A stretch of DNA of 28,846 nt, taken from contig CAKUEZ010000017.1 in assembly GCA_934646965.1 (NCBI GenBank), forward strand, positions 1-28,846, in the 5' to 3' direction. Origin of the DNA: an uncultured Collinsella sp. (GTDB taxonomy: Bacteria; Actinomycetota; Coriobacteriia; Coriobacteriales; Coriobacteriaceae). Position numbers and translations under genes: made by a program. The notes beneath the pieces are model-generated. The model was not told the origin of the DNA. It worked only from the letters and a program-made list of their open reading frames with translations, and did not search any database. Positions 15,276 through 23,153 of the stretch are shown one piece after another (position 1 is the first letter of the stretch; every line of letters begins with the position of its first letter).

Positions 15276-15306
15276 GTTATAATACTTTATATAACTAACT
15301 ATGCAA
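15276..15306 (-). promoter_or_regulatory. Internal promoter and operator candidate before the deglycase gene
   Basis: On the minus strand TTGCAT (15306-15301) and TATTAT (15284-15279) are 16 bp apart. A palindrome GTTATA-N8-TATAAC (15276-15295) covers the -10. This fits a GntR-controlled start inside the operon, right after the terminator-like hairpin. Confidence 0.5.
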
Positions 15307-15338
15307 GAACTATTTCGAACTTTTTTAGATATTTCTTT

Positions 15339-15373
15339 AATAAAAAGCCCGCCGATCAAAAAATCGACGGGCT
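15339..15373 (-). terminator. Terminator or attenuator between IIB and the deglycase
   Basis: On the minus strand an 11-bp stem (with one U-G pair) and a T-rich loop are followed by TTTTTATT. It would end or reduce transcription after IIB. The deglycase, IIC and IID genes would then depend partly on the promoter at 15276-15306. Confidence 0.85.
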
Positions 15374-15423
15374 AAAGAAAGGAGGACATAGTCAATAAAC
15401 GCTGGACAATGGCATGTTTCCGG

Positions 15424-15897
15424 CTAGAAAACGTCCTTTGCAAATACCTTAGAGTCGTTGGGGACCTGACGGATTTCGATGACCACGCCATCACCGACAA
15501 GCTCTTTGATATGTTCGGCGTCCGTTTCGGTCGCAAAAATCGCGGGGGTCGGATGGAGCGTGGTCTCGGGCGTCTTTTTCGTTCCGCCCAGATTGATCTC
15601 TTTGATGTCCTTGCATCCCCTGGCGAGACGATAGGCGTCCTCGATCGTCTCAACGATGATGAACAGCGAATACTTGTCGGTGACGCCACTGTTGAGCGCC
15701 TCGATGGCCGCGTTCACGTCTTTAATGACGAGCTTCACGCCGTTGGGGCGGGCCAGCCTCAAGGCGGCCTTTCTCATGTCGTCTTTTGCCACGGCATCGC
15801 TGGCGAGCAGGATGCAATCGACATCCAGCGCATGCGTCCAAGACATGGCAACCTGGCCGTGAATCAATCGGTAATCGACCCTCGTAAGCTTAATCAT
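15424..15897 (-). CDS. PTS system mannose-family IIB component
   Basis: A 157-residue cytoplasmic phosphocarrier. MIKLTRVDYRLIHGQVAMSW places the phospho-accepting His13 in the family signature RLIHGQV. It takes phosphate from IIA and passes it to the sugar during import. The reading frame extends upstream into a Ser-rich stretch, but GGAG nine bases before ATG 15897 and family length (about 155-165 aa) support this start. It lies 61 bp after IIA and is followed by the terminator/attenuator hairpin. Confidence 0.95.
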   Translation of the reverse strand: MIKLTRVDYRLIHGQVAMSWTHALDVDCILLASDAVAKDDMRKAALRLARPNGVKLVIKDVNAAIEALNSGVTDKYSLFIIVETIEDAYRLARGCKDIKEINLGGTKKTPETTLHPTPAIFATETDAEHIKELVGDGVVIEIRQVPNDSKVFAKDVF

Positions 15898-15958
15898 CGT
15901 AATCATCTCCGCACGTAATAAAAAAATGACAGGGTTGAATTTATCGTTAGAGCTCGAG

Positions 15959-16378
15959 CTAGAACTCTTCTTCTTCGACATCGGCGAGCATGTCCGCAGC
16001 CTCGCAAAGCTGGATAAACGCGCGCGACCCCTCGACCGCCGCCTTGGCTTTGCCCTCGTCGAGGGTGTCCAGCTGCGTGACCATTTCCACCAGCAGCGGC
16101 AAGTTCATTCCGGCGATCAACGTAAACGATCCGGCGGCCTGCCTCTGGATGAACTCATTGTTTACAGACCCGCCGAAGATGTCGGTCACGACAAACCATG
16201 TGTCGGCCGGATCTTTCGCATCCATCCACGCATCGATAAGCGCCGCGACATCTCTCGAATCGTCATCGACGTAGGCGCACAGACACTCGATTCGGTCGTT
16301 GGCACCCATCAGAATCTCGAGAGAGCTCTTCATACCTTGGGCGAGATAGCCATGACTCGCTAGCAATATCTTATTCAT
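15959..16378 (-). CDS. PTS system mannose-family IIA component
   Basis: A 139-residue cytoplasmic phosphocarrier. MNKILLASHGYLAQGMKSSL carries the phosphorylated His9 expected for this family, and VVTDIFGGSVNNEF is the conserved second loop. The C-terminus is very acidic (DVEEEEF). It accepts phosphate from HPr. GGAG lies four bases before ATG. It is the first structural gene after the GntR regulator, separated from it by a terminator-like hairpin and an AT-rich promoter region, so it likely begins a new transcript. Confidence 0.95.
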   Translation of the reverse strand: MNKILLASHGYLAQGMKSSLEILMGANDRIECLCAYVDDDSRDVAALIDAWMDAKDPADTWFVVTDIFGGSVNNEFIQRQAAGSFTLIAGMNLPLLVEMVTQLDTLDEGKAKAAVEGSRAFIQLCEAADMLADVEEEEF

Positions 16379-16403
16379 AGTTCTCCAATATCAATAAGAC
16401 GTA

Positions 16404-16432
16404 CTATATTGTCATAACAAAGTATATTAGCA
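16404..16432 (-). promoter_or_regulatory. AT-rich operator candidate before PTS IIA
   Basis: Plus-strand bases 16404-16417 read CTATATTGTCATAA. This matches 11 of 14 bases of a site upstream of the GntR gene (17279-17292). AAAGTAT just to its right also occurs, on the minus strand, in the deglycase promoter palindrome. It is a candidate binding site for the local GntR regulator. Confidence 0.45.
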
Positions 16433-16487
16433 ATCTCCCTTTTGCGGTGCGTCAATTCTCTAATTCCGCGAACGGTAACAATTGGTC

Positions 16488-16523
16488 GGTAAAACGGCCG
16501 CTCCTTTTACAGAACGGCCGTCC
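16488..16523 (-). terminator. Terminator candidate after the GntR gene
   Basis: CGGCCGT and its partner ACGGCCG pair across a loop of about 14 bases. On the minus strand TTTT follows the second arm. It is five bases past the regulator stop at 16528. Confidence 0.6.
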
Positions 16524-16527
16524 TTAC

Positions 16528-17232
16528 TTACAGATAGAACTTCAGTCGCTCGGTGCAGTACACCTGACGGGAGATAAAAAGCGGCTCACCGCTAGGTGCA
16601 TAGCGCCTGTCGACAAACAAGAGCAGGGAGGAATCCAGCTCCACGTTAAGGTATGCCGCCTCGATCTCACTCGCGTAGCAAACCTCGAGCGTACGCGTGT
16701 TGGGGCCCATCTTGATCCCGTGGCGATCGAGCACCGCCATGAGCGAATCGTCCAGGGGCTCATGCTCCAAGAAAGAAAGCGCATCAGAGTAGCTGTTGGT
16801 CTCGAGCATCGTGGGCTTGCCGTCCACAAAACGCAGGCGGCGACTGCGCAGCACCTTCTGGGCATCGTCGACACCAAGGAACTTTGCATCTCGCAGGCTT
16901 GGGAAGTCCCAGCCCATTTCGAGTACCCTGGTAGAGGCCTGTTTTCCCGCTAGCTGGCACGAGTGGGTGAAGCTCTCGCGGTCGTCTGCAGCATACATTT
17001 GCGTGTCAGCCGAAACGAACGTGCCCTTGCCGCGGGCTCGCTCTACGAGTCCGGCATCTTCCATTTCTTTAATAGCGGAACGAACGGTGATTCGGCTGAC
17101 GCCGAATTGCTCGATAAGCTCCGTCTCGGTCGGGAGCTTGTCTCCCGGTCGGTACGTGCCGTTGGCAATCTGATCAGAAAGCGCGCGAACGATTTGCTTG
17201 TACAGGGGCACAACACTATTTGCTTCAACCAT
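16528..17232 (-). CDS. GntR-family regulator with UTRA domain
   Basis: A 234-residue transcription factor. Residues 5-75 form a winged helix-turn-helix (VPLYKQIVRALSDQIANG, LPTETELIEQFGVSRITVR, GKGTF), and residues 90-230 form a UTRA ligand-binding domain typical of HutC-subfamily regulators that sense sugar phosphates. It most likely controls the PTS/deglycase genes just downstream and itself. ATG 17232 is chosen because AAAGG is 10 bases upstream; another ATG nine bases further upstream is only one base from that site. It is divergent from the M16C peptidase gene. Confidence 0.92.
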   Translation of the reverse strand: MVEANSVVPLYKQIVRALSDQIANGTYRPGDKLPTETELIEQFGVSRITVRSAIKEMEDAGLVERARGKGTFVSADTQMYAADDRESFTHSCQLAGKQASTRVLEMGWDFPSLRDAKFLGVDDAQKVLRSRRLRFVDGKPTMLETNSYSDALSFLEHEPLDDSLMAVLDRHGIKMGPNTRTLEVCYASEIEAAYLNVELDSSLLLFVDRRYAPSGEPLFISRQVYCTERLKFYL

Positions 17233-17278
17233 ATCAACCATACCTTTGCAAGGAATCAGCAGCTTATAGATAGATGAC

Positions 17279-17310
17279 TTATATTGTATTAAAACTTTTT
17301 AGGGGTCCAT
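17279..17310 (-). promoter_or_regulatory. Promoter and operator candidate of the GntR gene
   Basis: The minus strand has TACAAT as a -10 candidate, with TGGACC 15 bp upstream as a poor -35. The overlapping plus-strand bases 17279-17292 (TTATATTGTATTAA) match the site before IIA. This suggests autoregulation. Confidence 0.4.
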
Positions 17311-17511
17311 ATATTTCCTAAATGATTCGGCAAGCGGGGTGTTATTTCACTTTAGCGGAGTGCAGCGGCTATCCGCGGCATGTGTCGTCACCCCAGCACG
17401 GCCGTCTACCAACATCGTTGTCAGTTCGTCGCAGGGCCGCGGCCCCATATGGGTATACTCTCCAGGATTCGACTCGATTCGCCCCCGCTGGGGCGTCAAA
17501 GGAGACTGCAT

Positions 17512-20500
17512 ATGTCCACTTCTTCAACCGATCCACGCGCTGCCGCTGCCGCGCTGCTGGTACCCGGTACCACCTGCCACGGCTTTGCCGTCGAGCGCTG
17601 CGAGACCGTGCCCGAGCTCGATTCGGACGCCTACGTGCTGCGCCACACCGCCTCGGGCGCACGTCTTCTGTACCTGGCGTGCGACGACGAGAACAAGGCC
17701 TTTGCCATTGGCTTTAAGACGCCGCCGGCCGATTCCACCGGCGTGTTCCATATTCTTGAGCACTCGGTGCTGTGCGGGTCGGCCAAGTTCCCCGTCAAGG
17801 AGCCGTTCGTCGACCTGATCAAGAGCTCCATGCAGACATTCCTCAACGCCATGACCTACCCCGACAAGACCATCTACCCCGTTGCCACCACCAACGAGCA
17901 GGATCTGTACAACCTGATGGACGTGTACCTGGACGCGGTGTTCAACCCGGCTATCTACACCAAGCCGACCATTTTTGAGCAGGAGGGCTGGCACTACGAG
18001 CTGGACCTGCCGGAGGGCGAGGGCTGCGAGGGCGACGCCGGTGAGGCCCGCGCCCAGGACCTGCACGCGGGCACGCTGCGCTATAACGGCGTGGTGTTCA
18101 ACGAGATGAAGGGCGCGCTATCCGATCCCATGAGCGTGCTGGACGACGCCGTCAACGCCGCGCTCTATCCCGATACCGCCTATGCGCACGAAAGCGGCGG
18201 CGATCCGCGCGCGATTCCGGCGCTCACCTACGAGCAGTTCCTGGACACGCACGCTCGCCATTACAATCCTTCCAACTCTTATATAACGCTCTACGGCGAT
18301 CTGGACGTGGACCGCGCGCTGGCGTTTTTGGACGAGCGCTATCTGTCGCAGCCGAGCGCCGCGAGCCGCCGCATGGACGCCGCCGTTGCCGCCGGCGAGG
18401 ATCCGTCCGCGCTGGCGCCCAACCCGCTGGATGTGCAGGCGCCTGTGACCTGCGAGTATGAGCGCGTCGAGATGGCCACCACGCCCGAGAATGCCCTGGT
18501 GGGCCTGGGCCTGGTGCTGGGTAACGCGCTCGACCGCAAGCGCACGATCGCGGCTGATATCCTGTTCGAGGCGCTGCTGGGGTCCAACGAGGCGCCGGTT
18601 AAGAAGGCGATCCTGGCGGCAGGCCTGGGCGGCAACGTGGTGAGCTACACCGCGCCCGAATGCCTGCAGCCCTACGAGCTCATCATGCTGCAAAATGCTC
18701 AGCCCGGCGTGGGGCGCGAGCTGCGCCGCGTGTTCCAGGACGCCTGCCGCGACCTGTGTGAGCACGGCGTTCCGCGCGAGCGCCTGGAGGCCATCATCAG
18801 CAGTAACGAGTACGACCTGCGCCAGCGCGACTACGGCATCGCCGACGGCGTGGCCATTGCATGCGACGCGCTGAGCACCTGGCTCTACGATGACGACGCC
18901 GCGACGCTGGCGCTCAAGTACGGCCCGGTGTACGAGGAGCTGCGTGGCGAGCTGGACGGCACCTACTTTGAGGACCTGCTACGCGAGCTGGTGCTGGAGA
19001 ACGACCACATGGCGCTCGTCGAGCTGGTGCCGGTGGACGCCGTCGAGGGCTCGGAGAGTGCCGAGGTCGCCGAGCTGGCAGCCAAGCGCGATGCCATGAC
19101 CGATGCCGAACTGGCCGATGTGGTCGAGCGCACAGCAGCGCTGCGTGCCGCGCAGGAGGCCGAGGACACGCCCGAGGACAAGGCAACGCTGCCGCGCCTG
19201 CGCGTATCCGACATTGGCGAGGCGCGCCCCGAGCCGCCGCTGGTCGTGGACACGACCGCGCCCATCCCCTGCCTGCGCCACGACATTCCCACCAACCGCC
19301 TGGCCTACGCCATGCAGTATTTCGACCTGAGCTGTGTCGCATTTGAGGACCTGCCCTACGTGACGCTGCTCTGCCGCCTGCTCAAGCAGCTGCCCACGCG
19401 CGAGCACTCGGCCGAGGAGCTCGACAACCTGCTCGCCGGCAAGCTTGGCTTTTTGAGCTTTACGACCGAGGTCATGACGCAGCCCGACGTGGACGGCGTG
19501 CGTCCCTACCTGCTGGTGAGCGCCGGCGCCCTGTCCGAGAAGATCAATGCGCTGGCGAGCCTGCCGCGTGAGGTGTGGTCGAGCACGCTTTTGGCAGACG
19601 CCGATGCGGATCGCGTGCGCGATGTGCTCACGCAGATTCGCATTGGGCTCGAGCAGGGCTTTATCAACAACGGCCACTCGGCGGCGCTCGGCCGCGCGAT
19701 GAGTTACAGCTCGCCTTCGGCCGTGGTGCGCGAGCAGCTCTCAGGCGTGGACTTCTACCTGTTCCTGCGCAATCTGCTCGAGCACTTTGACGAGCGTCTG
19801 GACGGACTGCGCGCCAAGCTTGCCGAGCTGGCGGCCCGCATCTTTGTGGCCGACGGCTGCATGGCGAGCTTCACCGGCAGCGACGAGGACTTTGACGCGT
19901 ACTGGGATGCTGCGGGCGACCTGGGGCTTAGTGCTGGTGACGGCGCTGTTGCCGGCCGTGACGCGCTCGTGGTGCCGGAGCCTCGCGACCGTCACGAGGC
20001 CTTCGTCATCCCCAGCGATATTTGCTTTGCAGCGCGCGCCTGCGACCCGCGCCGTCTAGGCATTGACGTGACGGGCGCTTGGGCGGTGGCCGCCAACGCG
20101 CTCTCCTACGACTACCTATGGAACGAGATCCGCGTGAAGGGCGGCGCGTACGGTTGCGGATTCCGCGCGGCCGGCGAGCGCCAGACGGCATTCTACACCT
20201 ACCGCGATCCGGCGATCGACCCCTCGATTGAGCGTGTGGAGCGCGCGGGCGCATGGCTCGGCAGCTTTGAGCCCGACGAGGCCGCCTTTGAGGGCTTTAT
20301 CGTGAGCTGTGTGAGCGGCATGGACGCACCGGTAAAGCCGTACGCGCTCACCAAGCGCCGCAACACGACCTACCTGGCCGGGCTCGATCCGCACGCGCGC
20401 GAGGAACGTCGCGCCCAGATGCTCGCCGCCACGCCCGAGGAGCTGCGTTCGCTGGGCGCCGACGTAACGCGCATCGCAGCTAAGTCGCCCATCTGCGTCT

Positions 20501-20565
20501 TTGGCGGCCGCGACGTTATCGCCAAGAGCAACGCCGGCTTTAACGTAGTTGACCTGCTGGCCTAA
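17512..20565 (+). CDS. M16C-family zinc metallopeptidase (presequence protease-like)
   Basis: A 1017-residue cytosolic peptidase of the insulinase/PreP type, degrading peptides in a closed chamber made of two halves. The inverted zinc motif H80-I-L-E83-H84 is followed by YPDKTIYPVATTNEQD. The third zinc ligand is probably E198 in YNGVVFNEMKGALSDP, with an insertion of about 18 residues before it compared with PreP. The C-terminal half holds WNEIRVKGGAYGCGFR, the conserved Arg/Tyr substrate-anchoring region. There is no signal peptide. ATG 17512 follows AAAGGAG by seven bases; the open frame runs 132 bases further upstream but without a credible start. TATACT at 17454-17459 is a -10 candidate. 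The gene is very GC-rich and codon-adapted, so a long-standing chromosomal gene. Confidence 0.95.
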   Translation: MSTSSTDPRAAAAALLVPGTTCHGFAVERCETVPELDSDAYVLRHTASGARLLYLACDDENKAFAIGFKTPPADSTGVFHILEHSVLCGSAKFPVKEPFVDLIKSSMQTFLNAMTYPDKTIYPVATTNEQDLYNLMDVYLDAVFNPAIYTKPTIFEQEGWHYELDLPEGEGCEGDAGEARAQDLHAGTLRYNGVVFNEMKGALSDPMSVLDDAVNAALYPDTAYAHESGGDPRAIPALTYEQFLDTHARHYNPSNSYITLYGDLDVDRALAFLDERYLSQPSAASRRMDAAVAAGEDPSALAPNPLDVQAPVTCEYERVEMATTPENALVGLGLVLGNALDRKRTIAADILFEALLGSNEAPVKKAILAAGLGGNVVSYTAPECLQPYELIMLQNAQPGVGRELRRVFQDACRDLCEHGVPRERLEAIISSNEYDLRQRDYGIADGVAIACDALSTWLYDDDAATLALKYGPVYEELRGELDGTYFEDLLRELVLENDHMALVELVPVDAVEGSESAEVAELAAKRDAMTDAELADVVERTAALRAAQEAEDTPEDKATLPRLRVSDIGEARPEPPLVVDTTAPIPCLRHDIPTNRLAYAMQYFDLSCVAFEDLPYVTLLCRLLKQLPTREHSAEELDNLLAGKLGFLSFTTEVMTQPDVDGVRPYLLVSAGALSEKINALASLPREVWSSTLLADADADRVRDVLTQIRIGLEQGFINNGHSAALGRAMSYSSPSAVVREQLSGVDFYLFLRNLLEHFDERLDGLRAKLAELAARIFVADGCMASFTGSDEDFDAYWDAAGDLGLSAGDGAVAGRDALVVPEPRDRHEAFVIPSDICFAARACDPRRLGIDVTGAWAVAANALSYDYLWNEIRVKGGAYGCGFRAAGERQTAFYTYRDPAIDPSIERVERAGAWLGSFEPDEAAFEGFIVSCVSGMDAPVKPYALTKRRNTTYLAGLDPHAREERRAQMLAATPEELRSLGADVTRIAAKSPICVFGGRDVIAKSNAGFNVVDLLA

Positions 20566-20568
20566 CTC

Positions 20569-20609
20569 AAAAAGGTAGATTTTGGGACATGCCTAAAAAT
20601 CTACCTTTT
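20569..20609. terminator. Terminator hairpin after the peptidase; copy 1 of a hairpin repeat
   Basis: GGTAGATTTT pairs with AAAATCTACC (extended by A/T pairs) around GGGACATGCCTA, with CTTTTC after. The sequence GTAGATTTTGGGACATGCC recurs twice, inverted to each other, at 24830-24849 and 24916-24935. Confidence 0.85.
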
Positions 20610-20653
20610 CTTTTGCCGCTGCTTGGGCGGGGCGGCGCAACCCGTCCCAGCGG

Positions 20654-20799
20654 TTTGTCTAAATCTGTAACATCTAGACGGGAATATCGGCTCCAGATGT
20701 TACAGATTGAGATAATTCCGAATGGCGCCAGCCCTTTGTCTCAATCTGTAACATCTAAGCCCATTTTTGCCGAGTAACTGTTACAGATCGAGACAAACC
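20654..20799. repeat. Four alternating copies of GTCTCAATCTGTAACATCT
   Basis: Copies are at 20654-20675 (plus), 20695-20715 (minus), 20735-20756 (plus) and 20777-20799 (minus), about 40 bp apart and alternating in orientation. Neighbours can pair into two large hairpins. No gene is seen in 20610-20825. Confidence 0.88.
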
Positions 20800-20825
20800 A
20801 CCACAGACGCCCGCCCCCCCAGCAA

Positions 20826-20864
20826 AAACCACCACAAAGGGGACAGGCACCTTTGTGGTGGTTT
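20826..20864. repeat. GGGACAGGCA hairpin repeat, copy 1 (also a terminator)
   Basis: A perfect 15-bp stem (20826-20840 with 20850-20864) and nine-base loop GGACAGGCA. On the minus strand five T residues follow, so it can terminate the leftward gene ending at 20875. Confidence 0.9.
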
Positions 20865-20874
20865 GGGTCGGGCG

Positions 20875-22530
20875 TTACTTGTGGAAGGGATCGAGCGTCG
20901 CCTTTAGAGGGTCGAGCCGATACAGGCTCACGAAGCGCTCTTTGCGGGACGAAGACGTGTTGACCCAGCTGCCGTTGCAGACGTCGTACTTCGAATCCAG
21001 ACGAATCCACTCCTCCGGCTTGTTCTTCTCGCTCTTATTGCAGAAGTAACGCTGGTACTCGACCTCGTGCTCAAACTCAAACTCGTCATCCGAATCACCA
21101 TCGGCGTACTCGTCGACCGCCGTCAGATTGCCGTGCTCGTCGTAATAGAACTCCGCATGACCGTCGCGCGTGGAATCGATCCGGTCGAGCTTGCCATCAC
21201 TATACGAGTAATCAACTGTGGAAAACGAGCTCAGCGAACCATAATCGTTGCCATGCGTGTCATAGGCCACGGGCGAGATGCGCGAAACGTTTCCGTCCTC
21301 GTCGTACTCGTAGCTGAGCGTGAGCGTCCATCTCGTGCCCACGGTGTCACCCTGGCAGTCCGTCGTAAAAGACGTCACGCGGCCGCTGTCATATCCGTAT
21401 GAGTAGACAACCGTGCGAGGATTGCCCGGGCCGGTCTCGGTGTCGGACACCAGGTTACCGCCCTCGTAAACGTACGTGCTCGCGCTCTCGCCGTAGCCCG
21501 CATTGGTCGTCTTGTTGACCAAGTTTCCATCCGAGTCATACGTGAACACCGTGGAGGTCGACGCGTCGCCAATGGCGGCATCGCAATCGATACGCGTCAG
21601 GTTGCCGTCGGAGTCGTACGTGAACATGTTTTCCTCCTCGTACTCGCCCGAGAGAAGTTCCGCGATCTCCGAAATACGATGCGCCTCGTCGTGCTCAACG
21701 GCGTAGCTCATGCCGCCGCCTTGCTTGAGGCTGCTCGTATACCCCGTGACGTAGCCGTTTTCGTCGCGCTCAATCTCGTACGTGCTGCCGTGCACGCCGT
21801 CCTCGTCGGTACCTTCGTAGGACACCGGCAACCACAGCTCGTCGAGCTGCGTGTCCTTAATGCCGCTGACTTTCGTATCCTGCGGCAGCGCCAGCGTGGC
21901 GAGCTTCTTTTTACCTGAGAGGTCGACGCTTTTGAGGGCTTCGGCGTTTTTGAGGTCGAGCTTTTCGATGTTGTCGCAGCCGTCCAGGTTAACGACGGTG
22001 ACGTTGCTCGCCGAGTTGAGGTCGACCGTCTTAAGGTCGCCGCAGCCCGAGAGGTCCAGGTTGACAAGCTTGTCCCCGCCAGATTCCACATTGACGACAT
22101 GCGGAAACGCCTTTCCCAGGCCCTGCGTCGACGCAACACCGTCCAGCTCGACCGACGTCACCGCCTTGGACTCATCGCGCGAGATGTGGCCGTCGCCGTT
22201 GGTGTCGTACCTGGTCGAAACAAGCGCACGCATTCCGCTATCGGGGAAGGTCTTCTCGTCGATTGGGGTGGTCGCGATCTGGGTGAAGTAGAACAGCGCG
22301 CCGCCGCCGATGCCCGCCGCCACGACAAGCACCGCGGCAAGCGCGATCAGCGGCTTCTTGGAACGCTTGCGCGGGGCGGGCTGCTGCGCGGGCACGTATT
22401 GCTGGGGAGCGGGCGTGGCCGGCTGGGATTGCTGCGTGGCCGCGAACTGGTCGGGCGCTACGGGCGCGCCGCACACGGGACAAAATAGGGCTTCATCGAC
22501 AAGCGACGTGCCGCACGAGCGACAAAACAT
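20875..22530 (-). CDS. Zinc-ribbon membrane protein with EF-hand, leucine-rich and YD-type repeats
   Basis: A 551-residue protein. Residues 3-20 form a zinc ribbon (C3, C6, C17, C20). A Gln/Pro/Ala-rich linker leads to one membrane helix (about 60-84). Then D109-TNGDGHIS-RDE120 is a canonical EF-hand or dockerin-like calcium loop. Residues about 125-210 are short leucine-rich repeats (LDLSGCGDLKTVDL, VVNLDGCDNIEKLDL). Residues about 255-520 hold YD/RHS-like units (FTYDSDGNLTRI, YEYDEDGNVSRI, FYYDEHGNLTAV). So the ribbon is cytoplasmic and the repeats face outside. ATG 22530 follows AAAGGAG by six bases. The role is unknown; surface adhesion or signalling is a guess. Confidence 0.88.
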   Translation of the reverse strand: MFCRSCGTSLVDEALFCPVCGAPVAPDQFAATQQSQPATPAPQQYVPAQQPAPRKRSKKPLIALAAVLVVAAGIGGGALFYFTQIATTPIDEKTFPDSGMRALVSTRYDTNGDGHISRDESKAVTSVELDGVASTQGLGKAFPHVVNVESGGDKLVNLDLSGCGDLKTVDLNSASNVTVVNLDGCDNIEKLDLKNAEALKSVDLSGKKKLATLALPQDTKVSGIKDTQLDELWLPVSYEGTDEDGVHGSTYEIERDENGYVTGYTSSLKQGGGMSYAVEHDEAHRISEIAELLSGEYEEENMFTYDSDGNLTRIDCDAAIGDASTSTVFTYDSDGNLVNKTTNAGYGESASTYVYEGGNLVSDTETGPGNPRTVVYSYGYDSGRVTSFTTDCQGDTVGTRWTLTLSYEYDEDGNVSRISPVAYDTHGNDYGSLSSFSTVDYSYSDGKLDRIDSTRDGHAEFYYDEHGNLTAVDEYADGDSDDEFEFEHEVEYQRYFCNKSEKNKPEEWIRLDSKYDVCNGSWVNTSSSRKERFVSLYRLDPLKATLDPFHK

Positions 22531-22617
22531 GGCGGACTCCTTTCGGTGCTTTGTTTCCACCATGAAGGTAAACCCAAAACCGCAGTCCTTGTTGCGCAAC
22601 AAAGCCAAGCGGCGGAC

Positions 22618-22656
22618 AAACCACCGCAAAGGGGACAGGCACCTTTGTGGTGGTTT
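22618..22656. repeat. GGGACAGGCA hairpin repeat, copy 2
   Basis: The same 15-bp stem (one mismatch) and nine-base loop as copies 1 and 3. It lies between the divergent starts of the zinc-ribbon protein and the HicB-like protein, an unusual place for a terminator-like hairpin. TTTT follows on the plus strand. Confidence 0.9.
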
Positions 22657-22738
22657 TGATAGTCGCATTTAAACTGAATTGCAACTAATATGTAGTCGCA
22701 TAACGCATGACAGGTGACCAAAGATGCCGGAGGCAACC

Positions 22739-23068
22739 ATGAGTAATGTTTTGGCTTACAAGGGTTATTTTGCCCCAGTCGAGTTCGATGCCGAGCAGCA
22801 CGTGCTGACAGGTATGGTAGCCGGCATTAGGGACGCAATTGTATTTGAAGGCTCTACGGTTGAAGAAGTGGAGCAGTGCTTCCACGACGCCGTCGACGAT
22901 TACCTTGAGTTTTGTGCCGAGAAGGGTAAGGAGCCCGAGCAGGCTTTTAAGGGTTCGTTCAACGTCAGAACGGGGTCCGAACTCCATAAACAGGCCGCGC
23001 TGGCAGCCGCAAAGAAGGGCGAGTCTCTCAATAAGTTTGTGGCAGAAGCAATCGCTGCGGCGCTGTAG
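22739..23068 (+). CDS. HicB-family antitoxin-like protein without HicA
   Basis: A 109-residue protein. Residues 1-75 (YKGYFAPVEFDAEQHVLTGM, then VEEVEQCFHDAVDDYLEFC) are a HicB-type partial RNase H fold. Residues 78-109 (FNVRTGSELHKQAALAAAKK, then SLNKFVAEAIAAAL) are an Arc/MetJ ribbon-helix-helix DNA-binding region. HicB normally neutralises the HicA mRNA interferase and represses its own operon. No HicA-like gene is present on either side, so this is an orphan or a solo regulator. ATG 22739 follows GGAGG by five bases. It is followed within 20 bp by hairpin repeat copy 3. Confidence 0.9.
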   Translation: MSNVLAYKGYFAPVEFDAEQHVLTGMVAGIRDAIVFEGSTVEEVEQCFHDAVDDYLEFCAEKGKEPEQAFKGSFNVRTGSELHKQAALAAAKKGESLNKFVAEAIAAAL

Positions 23069-23082
23069 CGTTAGCGCGTAGG

Positions 23083-23127
23083 CCAAAACCACCACGAAGG
23101 GGACAGGCACCTTTGTGGTGGTTTTGG
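23083..23127. repeat. GGGACAGGCA hairpin repeat, copy 3 (terminator)
   Basis: An 18-bp stem (23083-23100 with 23110-23127, one mismatch) around GGACAGGCA, with TTTT inside the descending arm. It ends the HicB-like transcript. Confidence 0.88.
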
Positions 23128-23153
23128 CTGATTCTGCAGCGTTTGCCCAGATA

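Noticed and set aside
14185..15282. 365-residue open frame opposite the first deglycase
   Set aside because: Valine- and leucine-rich antisense shadow of a clearly recognisable enzyme.
20654..20799. Possible CRISPR array
   Set aside because: Only four copies, alternating in orientation, with no uniform unique spacers and no cas genes nearby.
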